A DNA stretch of 64,000 bases from Pseudoalteromonas phenolica (GTDB lineage: Bacteria; Pseudomonadota; Gammaproteobacteria; Enterobacterales; Alteromonadaceae). This document shows, piece after piece, positions 1 through 8,679 of the stretch (the stretch's first letter is position 1; each line of letters begins with the position of its first letter). Both the position numbers and the translations under genes were made by a program. The notes under the pieces were generated by a model, which saw only the letters and a program-made list of their open reading frames with translations, searched no databases and had not been told where the DNA came from. The DNA lies in the NCBI RefSeq assembly GCF_005886345.1, contig NZ_PNEC01000004.1, positions 62,001 to 126,000 of the forward strand, given 5' to 3'.

Positions 1-926
1 AAACCAATAAACAGCATACATGAGGTCCACATCATGACAGCATAACTGATTACAAAGGCGACTTTTATTTGTAGATAGTACTCGTGCATATATTGCATTT
101 GATAACGAGAGAGCATAACTGCAGCGATACAGCTGCATAACCAAACACCTAGTTTAAAAGCGCTCAGCTTCGTAAAATCTGCAAGTGTTTTATGGTGATT
201 GAATAATACCCAGCCAAAGATGAAGAAACCGCTATATAAACATAGCACTGGCCATTGTGGTGTCAGGCTTTTATCTGGGGTATCGACCCCCCAGTGCTGC
301 ATATTCCAAAGGCAACAAGCAGCCAGAGGAATGACAAGCAAGTACAAACCTTTGCTGGTAAGTGTATGCACAAGAATAAAGCGTATTCTGCCAGCTAAAT
401 TGGGCGAAAATTGCGAAAGTTTGGTATGGAGAAAGTAGAGTAATAACGTCAGTATAGTGGCCAGTGTGAGGTAATATAAAAACCACAAATGTGTGCCGAC
501 AAATAAACTCATCGATAGGCCATTAAAGTCGCTAAAACTTGTCACCAAAGCCATGATTATATTCGCGTCACCTTGCATACTTTCAGCACCCATTATCCAG
601 CCTGACACCAGCAGTGGCCTAAGCAATATCCAGCCTAGTAAAAACGGCAGCACAATTCGTGTAAATCGTGATGTTAAAAACCCTTTTATGCCGACTTTTT
701 GAAGTGTCATACAAGAGAAAAAGCCGGCAATTAAAAAGAAAACCTCTAGACGAAACGCGTGACTAATAAACACAAACACCGACACCCAGTCACTGGTTGA
801 AATATCCATCACCGCCCAGCCGATGAAGATAGGTAAAAACGAAAGGCTAGCATGATAGACAATGCCCAGTAATAAAGCGTACGCACGAACTGCGTCTAAA
901 TAGTGCAATCGGGTTGTGGTCGTCAT
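1..926 (-). CDS. OpgC-like acyltransferase family 3 membrane protein (partial, 3' end outside window)
   Basis: This gene has no stop inside the window, so only the first 308 codons are seen. The N-terminus reads LHYLDAVRAYALLLGIVYHA, followed by a FFLIAGFFS segment and a basic RFTRIVLPFLLG segment. This is the usual opening of acyltransferase family 3 and of OpgC-type proteins, which transfer succinyl or acyl groups onto periplasmic glucans or other envelope sugars. Several hydrophobic segments indicate a polytopic inner-membrane protein. The His of the YHA motif is the conserved family residue. It lies 58 bp downstream of the CIA30-family gene on the same strand, so the two probably form one transcript. 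OpgC is the closest recognised type, but the acceptor is unknown. Confidence 0.8.
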   Translation of the reverse strand, partial: MTTTTRLHYLDAVRAYALLLGIVYHASLSFLPIFIGWAVMDISTSDWVSVFVFISHAFRLEVFFLIAGFFSCMTLQKVGIKGFLTSRFTRIVLPFLLGWILLRPLLVSGWIMGAESMQGDANIIMALVTSFSDFNGLSMSLFVGTHLWFLYYLTLATILTLLLYFLHTKLSQFSPNLAGRIRFILVHTLTSKGLYLLVIPLAACCLWNMQHWGVDTPDKSLTPQWPVLCLYSGFFIFGWVLFNHHKTLADFTKLSAFKLGVWLCSCIAAVMLSRYQMQYMHEYYLQIKVAFVISYAVMMWTSCMLFIG

Positions 927-984
927 TGTTATATCTCTCAAATTGAGGGGAGAGGCCTGCATTTAGGCCTTATGAAACACGGAA

Positions 985-1569
985 CTAATAAAAGCCAATT
1001 TCATCAATTTGATAATCGAATTTGGCTTGTTGCAGGCTAAACGCCACAATACTTAAGCTATTTAGGGTTTTAGGGTCTAGTGGTGTTTGTGCCGACCATG
1101 CGCGTTTCATGTCTTTGAAAGGCAATTTGACGGTATGAAATTGTCCATCTGCTTTGATCATGACCGGAAGTGCATGATAGTCGTAGTTATCAATCGCACT
1201 GCTATTGGCTGACACCGACAACATGCCTTGGTTGATTTTAACTTTTAAAACTATGCCCTGATATTGGCTGGCATCGAGCTGTTTGCCAAATTCGTTCAGT
1301 GGCAGTACCGAGCTTGCCCAGCCCGGTTGACCTCTAGGCGGCACAATATCGCCCTTTGCTGAAAGTAGGCCATTGTTGACGCTAATCTGGGTTTTGGTTT
1401 TACCGCCGGCGCTGGTGTCGTCAATAAAGAGTCTTTCAAAGCCCATATTGTTTTGTGAGGGCGAATTAAAATCATCGACCAGTGTTTGCGACTCTCCCGC
1501 CCAAGTGGCATGTGAAAAGCTAATTAGCAGGGTAAGTTTTACGATTTCTATAAAGTGTTTAAATGTCAT
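985..1569 (-). CDS. Exported CIA30-family (NADH:ubiquinone oxidoreductase intermediate-associated protein 30-like) protein
   Basis: The chosen start gives a 194-residue protein with a clear signal peptide (MTFKHFIEIV, then a hydrophobic core ending near ATWA). An in-frame ATG 96 bases upstream would bury this signal. The mature part opens with LVDDFNSP, has a central WASSVLPL, and ends with FDYQIDEIGFY. These fit the jelly-roll CIA30 domain found in bacterial exported proteins, where its role is unknown; mitochondrial CIA30 assists complex I assembly. Its promoter region mirrors that of the divergent ECF sigma gene, which suggests that the sigma factor drives it. It is followed closely by the OpgC-like gene. 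The fold assignment is from motifs; the function is not known. Confidence 0.75.
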   Translation of the reverse strand: MTFKHFIEIVKLTLLISFSHATWAGESQTLVDDFNSPSQNNMGFERLFIDDTSAGGKTKTQISVNNGLLSAKGDIVPPRGQPGWASSVLPLNEFGKQLDASQYQGIVLKVKINQGMLSVSANSSAIDNYDYHALPVMIKADGQFHTVKLPFKDMKRAWSAQTPLDPKTLNSLSIVAFSLQQAKFDYQIDEIGFY

Positions 1570-1634
1570 GTTAGTGTGCTCTATGTTGATTATCGACTGC
1601 AAAAAGCCTGCGGCGTTTTTGCTTGGTTTAATCA

Positions 1635-1664
1635 ATAAGTGCCGGGTGGTTCGAAAAGGTGACA
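1635..1664 (-). promoter_or_regulatory. Predicted ECF-type promoter for the CIA30-family gene
   Basis: Read on the minus strand this is TGTCACC, a 16-base spacer, then CACTTAT. The match to the divergent element at 1698-1727 is exact in both boxes and in the flanking TTTTC and GG. The -35 box resembles the TGTCAC-type boxes known for some ECF sigma factors. The -10 box lies about 65 bases before the CIA30-family start codon. Assignment to the neighbouring sigma factor is inference. Confidence 0.55.
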
Positions 1665-1697
1665 AAATAAATCACAAAAAATTTTTTTAATTTTTGT

Positions 1698-1727
1698 TGT
1701 CACCTTTTCTGGAGAGCTGGCACTTAT
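1698..1727 (+). promoter_or_regulatory. Predicted autoregulatory ECF-type promoter
   Basis: TGTCACC and CACTTAT are separated by 16 bases, with the downstream box about 32 bases before the sigma factor ATG. It is the mirror image of the element at 1635-1664; both halves are symmetric about base 1681. Autoregulation is common for ECF sigma genes, so a self-recognised promoter here is plausible but untested. Confidence 0.55.
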
Positions 1728-1758
1728 AAAAAGAAGATGATAAAAACAGGCTTGAGGC

Positions 1759-3375
1759 ATGTTCGATACAGCAAAACAACATAAAACACTTGATGATGCA
1801 GCTTTGGTGATGGCCGCGCTTGGCGGTAATAAAAACGCTTTTTGCAAAATAGTAGCGCGCTACCAAACACTACTTTGTTCATTGGCCTATTCAGCCGTGG
1901 GCGATATCAAATACAGTGAAGACCTAGCGCAAGATGCATTTGTTGAGGCGTGGAGAAAGCTCGATACATTGCACGACCCAAATAAACTCAAGGCTTGGCT
2001 GTGTGGTATTCTTAAATTTAAGATAAGTCATCATTATCGCAAGCAGGCCTCAAGTGCAGAAAAGCACACTGAGCAGTTAGATAGCGCAGAGCATATTGGC
2101 GCTGAAAACGCTGAGCTTGAAGCCAACGCAATTTCAGCGCAGCAACAAGCATTGATGTGGCAAGTGCTTGAGCAGCTTGACGATACCTACCGTGCACCGC
2201 TGATTTTATTTTACCGAGAGCAGCAATCCGTTGAGCGTGTCGCCAGTGAACTGGATTTATCGGTCGACACCGTAAAGCAGCGCTTGTCGCGAGGTCGGAA
2301 GATGATGAAAGAGGTGGTTACTGATCTTGTTGAAGTATCGCTTAAACATTCAAAACCGGGTCTGGCCTTTACCTCTGCGGTGATGTCTGCGATCAGCGGT
2401 ATTGCACCACCAGCTAAAGCAGCTGCAGGTTTCGGTGCTTTTAAAGCAGGCTCAGGGTTTAACTTTGCCAGCATCATGGCCGTGCTAGGCTCAGCATCTG
2501 GGGTTGTGAGTGCGTATTTTGGTTTGCGAGCCAGCCTTGATCAATCTCGCACTGAGCGAGAAAAAAGCTTAGTAAAAAAAAGCGTGTTCTTATTTATGTT
2601 CGTTGCTGCGCTGTTTGTTGGGGTTTTGTTATTACTCAAACCACTTGCTTATGCACAGCAAAATTATGTCGATGAAATTACCTTGGTCGCGCATCTTAGC
2701 GTATTTATGTTTGTTGCGGCTTATTTTTGGCTAGTGAAACACGCATTTAATGCAATGAAGCAATTAAGGGCGCAAGAGCGGCTTTTTAACCCTGATGCCT
2801 TTAGCGCAGAGCAAGATAAACCCATTGCCAAGCAAAGAGAGTATATTAGTCCCATTCGTCTATTCGGTGTGTCCCTGATCCATATGCAGTTTGCCATGCC
2901 TGAGCAAACCGACAACCCCGCCGTTGGTTGGATAGCTGGTGGGAGTAAAGCGTATGGGTTGCTGTTTGCATGGGGCGGGATTGCGGTCGCGCCCATTAGT
3001 GTTGGTATTATCTCGTTTGGCATTTTAAGTGTAGGGGCAGTAAGCATTGGGTTACTGGCCGCAGGCACGGTGGCCATAGGTGGTTTGGCATTTGGCGCCT
3101 CAGCCATTGGCTATCAGGCATTTTCATCTTTGTCTTCATTGGCATGGGAGGGGGCTGTGAGTGGTGGCTTTGCAGTTGCCGTAAACGGTGCCATTGGCGC
3201 AATTGCGTATGCTGAGCAAGCAAATAACGAACTCGCCGCGCAATTGACGAATTTATCTTTCATTAACCAGTATTATGCTTGGGTGCTTGCACTCATTGCG
3301 GTATTTGTGATTGTTCCTGCTGTGTGTCATTCGAATAAAGTCAGAACAAGAATGAGAAAAAGCGCGCTGAAATGA
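1759..3375 (+). CDS. ECF sigma factor fused to a C-terminal membrane domain with glycine pentads
   Basis: The 538-residue product has an ordinary ECF sigma factor at its N-terminus. Region 2 is about residues 30-95 (SEDLAQDAFVEAWRKL) and region 4 about 132-185 (VERVASELDLSVDTVKQRLSRGR). Most ECF sigmas end near residue 190. Here a Gly/Ala-rich linker follows, with hydrophobic segments near 233-255, 275-298 and 305-327, a run of ten glycine-led pentads at 406-455, and a last membrane segment near 506-523. No anti-sigma gene is adjacent, so the membrane part may hold or control the sigma domain. The mirrored promoter pair upstream suggests autoregulation plus control of the divergent CIA30/OpgC-like genes. 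The sigma assignment is firm; the role of the membrane part is inferred. Confidence 0.85.
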   Translation: MFDTAKQHKTLDDAALVMAALGGNKNAFCKIVARYQTLLCSLAYSAVGDIKYSEDLAQDAFVEAWRKLDTLHDPNKLKAWLCGILKFKISHHYRKQASSAEKHTEQLDSAEHIGAENAELEANAISAQQQALMWQVLEQLDDTYRAPLILFYREQQSVERVASELDLSVDTVKQRLSRGRKMMKEVVTDLVEVSLKHSKPGLAFTSAVMSAISGIAPPAKAAAGFGAFKAGSGFNFASIMAVLGSASGVVSAYFGLRASLDQSRTEREKSLVKKSVFLFMFVAALFVGVLLLLKPLAYAQQNYVDEITLVAHLSVFMFVAAYFWLVKHAFNAMKQLRAQERLFNPDAFSAEQDKPIAKQREYISPIRLFGVSLIHMQFAMPEQTDNPAVGWIAGGSKAYGLLFAWGGIAVAPISVGIISFGILSVGAVSIGLLAAGTVAIGGLAFGASAIGYQAFSSLSSLAWEGAVSGGFAVAVNGAIGAIAYAEQANNELAAQLTNLSFINQYYAWVLALIAVFVIVPAVCHSNKVRTRMRKSALK

Positions 3376-3420
3376 TCAGCGCGTTTTTTAAGTTAAAACT
3401 CGTTATTTCTAGGCTTTTTC

Positions 3421-4575
3421 TCAAACAAGGCCAGCTGCAAAGCCTGCCAACATAAAGAAAGCAACCATCCAGATAATAGGCAGTTTTAGATGTTTCATTA
3501 AGTAAAAACCCACTAATACTAAGGCAATATCAAGCGGCTGTAGTACTGCACTAATAAATACAGGTTGATATAGCGCCGCAGCAAGTAGACCAACGACGGC
3601 AGCGTTTACGCCCGTTAAAGCGCCTGCAACCTTAGGCTTTTGCGCCAGCTGTTGCCAGTTCTTCAATACCGCTAATAATAATAAAAAGCCTGGAAGGAAC
3701 ACCGCCGCTGTGGCAATGAGTGCGCCTGCAATTGGGTTGCCTGGTAGTAGCTCATAGCCAATGTAAGTCGCGAAGGTGAACATAGGTCCAGGCACAGCTT
3801 GTGCGGCCGCGTAGCCCGTTAAAAATGCATCTTGGCTGAGCTGAGCTCCGACGATATTTTGCAGTAGCGGTAGTACCACATGGCCGCCACCAAATACCAA
3901 GCTACCCGCCTGATAAAAGTCATTAAACAAGCCAAGCTCTGGCGCGATGTGCGCAGCAAATGGTAACCCTAGTAATAAGCCGATAAATAAGATTAGCGGG
4001 ACTAGATTCGGCTTGAAAGGGCTTGAATTTGCACCATTTGAGTGGCTTTTTTCTGATTGTAAAAACAGTGTGCCCAAGATAGCTGCAAAAACTAATACGG
4101 CGATTTGCATCATAATGCTTGGCATGACTAATATCGCGATTGCCGTGAGCAAGCACAAGCTTACCGATAGCGTGTTCTTACAGAAGTTTTTATACATACC
4201 CCAAGCAGCATAGGCAACCACTACCACGGCCAGTAGCTTCAAGCCATGCACCACATTTTGAAAAGCACTGGTATCCATGACTTGGCTTGAAAGTAAGGCT
4301 AAACCTATCATGATCAGAATAGATGGCAGGGTAAAACCTAAAAATGCCGCACAGGCTCCTATCAGGCCGCCGCGTTTATAACCCAGTGCAAAGCCGACTT
4401 GGCTAGAGCCCGGACCCGGTAAAAACTGGCTAAGCGCAACGATTTGCGCATATTCATTATCATCAAGCCACTTCATCTTTTCGACAAAGGTTTTTCGAAA
4501 ATAGCCGATGTGAGCGGCTGGCCCGCCAAAGCTTATCCAGCCAAGCCAGAAAAAAGTTTTAAAAATAGAAAACAT
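3421..4575 (-). CDS. chrA: ChrA-family chromate transporter
   Basis: This is an inner-membrane protein of about 384 residues made of two homologous chromate-transport halves. The first half carries FGGPAAHIGYF and LPGPGSSQVG; the second carries FGGGHVVLPLL and AVPGPMFTFATYIGY. The family exports chromate, and some members may use sulfate. The chosen start gives MFSIFKTFFWLGWISFGG, the usual N-terminus; an upstream ATG at 4638 would add 21 atypical residues. A LysR regulator is divergent, 137 bp away, and is the likely controller. Substrate specificity cannot be read from sequence. Confidence 0.88.
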   Translation of the reverse strand: MFSIFKTFFWLGWISFGGPAAHIGYFRKTFVEKMKWLDDNEYAQIVALSQFLPGPGSSQVGFALGYKRGGLIGACAAFLGFTLPSILIMIGLALLSSQVMDTSAFQNVVHGLKLLAVVVVAYAAWGMYKNFCKNTLSVSLCLLTAIAILVMPSIMMQIAVLVFAAILGTLFLQSEKSHSNGANSSPFKPNLVPLILFIGLLLGLPFAAHIAPELGLFNDFYQAGSLVFGGGHVVLPLLQNIVGAQLSQDAFLTGYAAAQAVPGPMFTFATYIGYELLPGNPIAGALIATAAVFLPGFLLLLAVLKNWQQLAQKPKVAGALTGVNAAVVGLLAAALYQPVFISAVLQPLDIALVLVGFYLMKHLKLPIIWMVAFFMLAGFAAGLV

Positions 4576-4712
4576 ACGCAAGACGCAAAATACAAGGTTG
4601 TTATAAATATGCCCATAGTGTAAAAACTCACTTAGCATGATTCAAATTAATAGTATTTATGCTAACTATGAATGATTTGGGATTTATTAGCTGGAGTGAG
4701 CTAGAGAAATAA

Positions 4713-5642
4713 ATGGGTAAAGAAGAATTGCAGTGGCGATATATTGATTTAAATCTGCTGGTGGCATTTTCATATCTGTATCGCCATCGTAGCGTCAGTA
4801 TTGCCGCAGAGCATGCCTGTGTGAGCCAATCGGCAATGAGCCATAGTCTTGCTCGATTAAGACAGCTTTTAGGCGATGTATTATTCGAAAGAAAAGGGCA
4901 TCAAATGTGCCCAACCGAGCGTGCCCACCAGATAGCGCCTAAAATCAGTGTATTACTCGATACCGTTTCTGGACAGATTTTGCAAAGTGAGCCATTTTCA
5001 CCTAGTCATTATCAAGGTGTGTGCCGAATAGGGTTAACCGATTATGCCGAATTGATATTTGCGCCAGCGATTTATGATGCTATTCGAGCGCAAGCCCCTC
5101 ATGCTCAGATCAGCTTGATAAATGTGAATCGCAGTAACTATGAGCAAATCTCTGAACAAGAAAAGCTCGACATCATTATCGGTAGTATACCGCTTTTAGC
5201 TGATGGGTTTAGCAGTCAACATTTATACACTGAACAGCATGTGTGTTTGGCTGATCTATCGGCTTTAGATCCATCTATTTTCTCAGCCGATGGTCAATTA
5301 AGTTTGCAGTCATTTACACAGGTTGAGCATGCTTTAGTGAGCCCCGACGGTAAGCTGGCAACACAAATTGATAAAACTTTGGCTGAGCATGGTTTATCAC
5401 GACAAGTCACAGTAGCAAGTCGTAACTTTTTAACTGTTCAAACCTTGCTTAAAGGGCGCGCCTTGATAGCGATTGTACCGAAGAAGATGGCAGTTTTGGC
5501 TACCGAGCAAGCGGGGTTGTCGATGTTAGAGCCGCCGATTGCAGTTGCTGATTTTGATATTACGATGATCTGGCCTGAGGTGAAAAACCAAGATGACAAA
5601 AACCATTGGTTACGCAGTGTTTTAAACAAGGTGTTGGTATAA
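4713..5642 (+). CDS. LysR-family transcriptional regulator divergent from chrA
   Basis: The 309-residue protein has an N-terminal winged helix-turn-helix (SVSIAAEHACVSQSAMSHSLARLRQLLGDVLFER, roughly residues 29-62). A periplasmic-binding-protein-like effector domain follows. The DLNLL opening and the SQSAMSHSLARLR helix resemble the NodD/LeuO/NahR branch of the family. LysR genes usually regulate the divergent neighbour, here chrA, with an inducer bound by the C-terminal domain. The inducer is not predictable from sequence. Confidence 0.9.
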   Translation: MGKEELQWRYIDLNLLVAFSYLYRHRSVSIAAEHACVSQSAMSHSLARLRQLLGDVLFERKGHQMCPTERAHQIAPKISVLLDTVSGQILQSEPFSPSHYQGVCRIGLTDYAELIFAPAIYDAIRAQAPHAQISLINVNRSNYEQISEQEKLDIIIGSIPLLADGFSSQHLYTEQHVCLADLSALDPSIFSADGQLSLQSFTQVEHALVSPDGKLATQIDKTLAEHGLSRQVTVASRNFLTVQTLLKGRALIAIVPKKMAVLATEQAGLSMLEPPIAVADFDITMIWPEVKNQDDKNHWLRSVLNKVLV

Positions 5643-5707
5643 AAAAGGGCTTAAACCTAAGGTTTAAGGCGCCAACAAGGGAAGAGCAAAAAGGCTCTCA
5701 GCAAGGG

Positions 5708-6445
5708 TTACTGCATTAACTTAATTTCGATGTAACCAATATGCTTACCGGTTTGATGATGAATACCCTCAGCAAAATCTGTGTCGTCACGCTCGCTTGA
5801 AAGTAAAGTAATTGGCTCAGCAGGATCTGTAGCTAGGTTGCCAGAGCTAAAGCGCAGACCGCTATCACTGCCTGCATCATAGACTTTTAATTCAATAGTT
5901 TGGCTCTCAACCCATGTATTGTCATTAAATAAAGATAAGCTGTTAATGGCCACAAACCAATCAGGGCTCGGTGCTATCATCGACACCACACTTAAAAGCG
6001 GGAAGTCTTGGCTGGCTTCAAAGGTAAACGTCACACTTTGGCTGCCATTTGAGATCCCTGACTCATCAATTAAATAATTAGAATGACCTGCATTTTGTAT
6101 GTCACTGATTTCATTTTTCAACGTACTTTTGCCACCCGTTTCAGCCATTAAAACAATACCTGGCGACGCTACCTCATCACGCTTGAAGATCCCCCCTTCT
6201 AAATTATGGGTAAGTCCTACAAGGGGAGAGAAGTGAGTGCCACTTGGGTAGTTGGTGGCAAAGTTAGCAGCTGTCCACTCTTGCGTAAAAGTGAGCTCGT
6301 AAGTCACTGTATCAGCAGGCGCTGTGCTTGCTGGTGTTGTCGTTGGCGTTGTTGTTTCAGGTGTAGAATTAGAACTTGAACCACCACCACACGCAGTTAA
6401 AAGGGTAAAGCTTAAAACAGTCGAAAATTGAATGAGTTTGTTCAT
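5708..6445 (-). CDS. Spondin-domain lipoprotein
   Basis: The chosen start gives a 245-residue protein with a lipoprotein signal (MNKLIQFSTVLSF, lipobox LTAC, then GGGSSS) and a Thr/Pro-rich linker. The globular part carries YELTFTQEWTAANF, FSPLVGLTHN and PSPDWFVAINSLSLF, hallmarks of the spondin N domain, an extracellular beta-sandwich known from animal matrix proteins and found in some marine bacteria. An ATG six codons upstream is possible but gives a poorer signal. It is probably anchored in the outer membrane; the ligand is unknown. It faces the LysR gene end to end, with two weak hairpins between them (5650-5668 and 5683-5698). Confidence 0.8.
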   Translation of the reverse strand: MNKLIQFSTVLSFTLLTACGGGSSSNSTPETTTPTTTPASTAPADTVTYELTFTQEWTAANFATNYPSGTHFSPLVGLTHNLEGGIFKRDEVASPGIVLMAETGGKSTLKNEISDIQNAGHSNYLIDESGISNGSQSVTFTFEASQDFPLLSVVSMIAPSPDWFVAINSLSLFNDNTWVESQTIELKVYDAGSDSGLRFSSGNLATDPAEPITLLSSERDDTDFAEGIHHQTGKHIGYIEIKLMQ

Positions 6446-6611
6446 AGCTACACTTGGGTTCATGTCATGTTTTTTACCAGACCTGAGACTATAGATATTT
6501 ATTTCAAAAACTGTTTTATTTTTGTTCGAATTAAGCGTTCTTAACTTGAAGCATAGCGTTATAACTGATTAAATTCGTTAAAAATATTGTGGTAATTTAA
6601 GGGAGTTAAAA

Positions 6612-7802
6612 GTGAGACATATTTGTTTGGTTTTGCTGGTTTTTTGTTTGTTCGGATGTGGTGGTTTTGGTGAAAGTAATCAAGCTAGTACGCATATTAT
6701 TGAACTGCAGTCTTCGGTTTTAGGAGAAAAGAGACGACTACATCTTCATTTACCCAAACAATATGCAGAGTCTCAACAAAAGTATCCTGTTTTATTTATG
6801 ACTGATGGTCGAGCAAATCTCCAACATACAATCGCTTCTGTTGAGTTTTTATCATCGCAGGGTCTAATACCTGAGTTAATTATCGTCGGTATTGAAAGTA
6901 ATCAAAACCGCACTCATAACCTTACCCCCACTTATCGCGAAGATAGTTTTGAGGTGCTCCCGATCGATGGTGCAATGCTGCTAAATCAAGATCCCGGCGG
7001 CGCTGAGGCGTTTTTAGACTTTATTGCTGATGAAGTTAAACCTTATGTTCAGAAGCACTATCGGGTTTCAGGTTATGATGTATTTGCAGGTCACTCTTTC
7101 GGTGGCTTATTTGCGGTTTACAGCTTAGTTAAACAACCAGATCTATTTGACGCTTTTATTGCGATTAGTCCAAGCCTTTGGTGGGATCATCAAGCTTGGC
7201 TGGGGCATTTAAAGTCGATACCTTTAAATAAATTAACAGATAAATCGATTTTCTTTGCTGTGGGTGAAGAGGGAGCATTGATGGAAGACCCTTATGAGCA
7301 AGTGAAGTTATATTTAAATAATCAGTCTATCGATGGGTTTAAGTTTTCAGCTAAGCGCTTTTTAGGAGAAAACCATAATAGTGTGGTTAATCAGGGCATG
7401 TATTTTGGTTTGAAATCAATATTCTCTGACTTTGCACTTACGCTTGCAAACACCGCACAAGGTGAGAAGAAGATTTTGGCACATCAAAAACTAGTAAAGG
7501 GTAAGTATGGGGTTAAACAGCACCTTGAAAGTCAGCTCGAAGCGTTAGCCTATGACGCTTTATTTGAAGATAAACAGCAGCTTTCAGTGTCATTGTTCGA
7601 ATTAATTCTAAAGCGTGAACCCAGCACATTGTCAGCGTATATAGGCTTGGCTTCTATTTATGCAAAACAACAAAATTATAAAAAAGCCATAAGCGTATAC
7701 GAAAGAGCCTTAAGCCAACCCAAATTGGCCATAGGTAGTCGGGGTCAGATCAATCATCATATAGCCGAGCTTGAAGCTAGGCTATTAAAGGCAAACTTAT
7801 AA
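6612..7802 (+). CDS. Esterase D/Fes-family alpha/beta hydrolase lipoprotein with C-terminal TPR region
   Basis: Translation starts at GTG, preceded by GGGAG at a good spacing. The 396-residue product has a lipoprotein signal with lipobox LFGC. The hydrolase domain covers about residues 30-275: YPVLFMTDG strand, nucleophile motif GHSFGG, SPSLWW, and a late His in ENHNSV. This is the putative esterase fold (PF00756 type) of Fes, IroE and similar enzymes. The C-terminal 110 residues contain TPR-like helices (LSAYIGLASIYAKQQNYKKAISVYERAL). Similar lipoproteins hydrolyse siderophore or short acyl esters; the substrate here is not evident. No iron-uptake gene is adjacent. Confidence 0.85.
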   Translation: MRHICLVLLVFCLFGCGGFGESNQASTHIIELQSSVLGEKRRLHLHLPKQYAESQQKYPVLFMTDGRANLQHTIASVEFLSSQGLIPELIIVGIESNQNRTHNLTPTYREDSFEVLPIDGAMLLNQDPGGAEAFLDFIADEVKPYVQKHYRVSGYDVFAGHSFGGLFAVYSLVKQPDLFDAFIAISPSLWWDHQAWLGHLKSIPLNKLTDKSIFFAVGEEGALMEDPYEQVKLYLNNQSIDGFKFSAKRFLGENHNSVVNQGMYFGLKSIFSDFALTLANTAQGEKKILAHQKLVKGKYGVKQHLESQLEALAYDALFEDKQQLSVSLFELILKREPSTLSAYIGLASIYAKQQNYKKAISVYERALSQPKLAIGSRGQINHHIAELEARLLKANL

Positions 7803-7847
7803 TATAGGTCAGTTTGCTTGATGATAAGTGAGTCACCAAGCTTTAAG

Positions 7848-8560
7848 TTAAGCTTGTACGGTAAGCTGGTGGTGAATCGACTGCACCAGCTCTCTAGGTA
7901 GACAAAGTTGATTGGCTAGCGCCTCAAGGTATTGCCCTGAGATTGGCTGGTTTAAATCAATGGCGCTGACACTCGCGGCATAAACCTCAATGCCTGTTTG
8001 TCCGTCAGGCACTGATTGCACCAACTCAGAAAGTGTCATAGGTTTTCTTAACTCATCAAATAACATGGCTTTTTCGTTAACAGTCAACTCCATGGTTTCA
8101 ACTTGCGCAAAGATTTTCTGACGCTCGGTTTCATCAATATGGCCATCAGCATAAGCCGCGGCTATCATGGCACGCATAATAATAAGTTGGCCTGAGCCCG
8201 ACTCATCCTCCACCACTTGTTCAAAGCTTTGCTCCGGCATATAAGCAGGTGTGAAGTCAAAAGTACGACCTTGGTGAGCATGCGCTTGATTGTGGCTACG
8301 TTTATTCATGGCGTTGTCATAAGCGCGGCTATCGGCTTGCTGTTGCGCAGCTTTATTTTGCTCTGAATATTCTTTATAAGCTTTCCAAGCAAGACCGCCT
8401 ACCGCAGCAAGTGCACCATATTTAACGGCTTTTTTCCCGGTTTTTTTACTTTTCTTACCGCTGACTAAGCTGGTTAAACCACCGCCGGCGACCCCCCTAA
8501 AAAGCCACTTAGAGCACCTGATTTGTTAAGACTACCAACGAGTTTTTGCAAGTCTTTCAT
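7848..8560 (-). pseudogene. DUF533/TerB-like inner-membrane protein, frameshifted at a G6 run
   Basis: A good start (GGAG, then ATG at 8560) opens a frame reading MKDLQKLVGSLNKSGALSGF that stops after 28 codons. The rest of the protein continues in another frame: a Gly-rich segment, basic stretch, KYGALAAVGGLAWKAY, then a TerB-like helical domain (MRAMIAAAYADGHIDETERQKI). The break coincides with a run of six G on the coding strand (8492-8497). Adding one G restores a single 237-residue DUF533-type protein. An ATG at 8309 leaves the TerB-like part open as a 153-residue frame. A real mutation, a slippage-controlled gene and a sequencing error all fit. The family function is unknown. Confidence 0.75.
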
Positions 8561-8679
8561 ATTTTGTCTCCTTCACGTTTACCTAAACTACTCCATAGGT
8601 AGATGTAGTTTGAGTATATCTGTGCTCAGATTAAGAGAAGCAACCTAAAATTAAAAGCCCATATTTGTTACAAAGCACG

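Noticed and set aside
953..970. AGGCCT inverted repeat between the CIA30-family and OpgC-like genes
   Set aside because: Six-base arms without a T tail; too weak to call a terminator.
5643..5707. Two small hairpins (5650-5668, 5683-5698) between the LysR gene and the spondin gene as terminators
   Set aside because: Both are short and neither is followed by a T run, so they are mentioned only with the neighbouring gene.
7838..7856. CAAGCTT/AAGCTTG hairpin at the end of the DUF533 gene
   Set aside because: It overlaps the stop codon, is AT-rich at the core and has no T tract on either strand.
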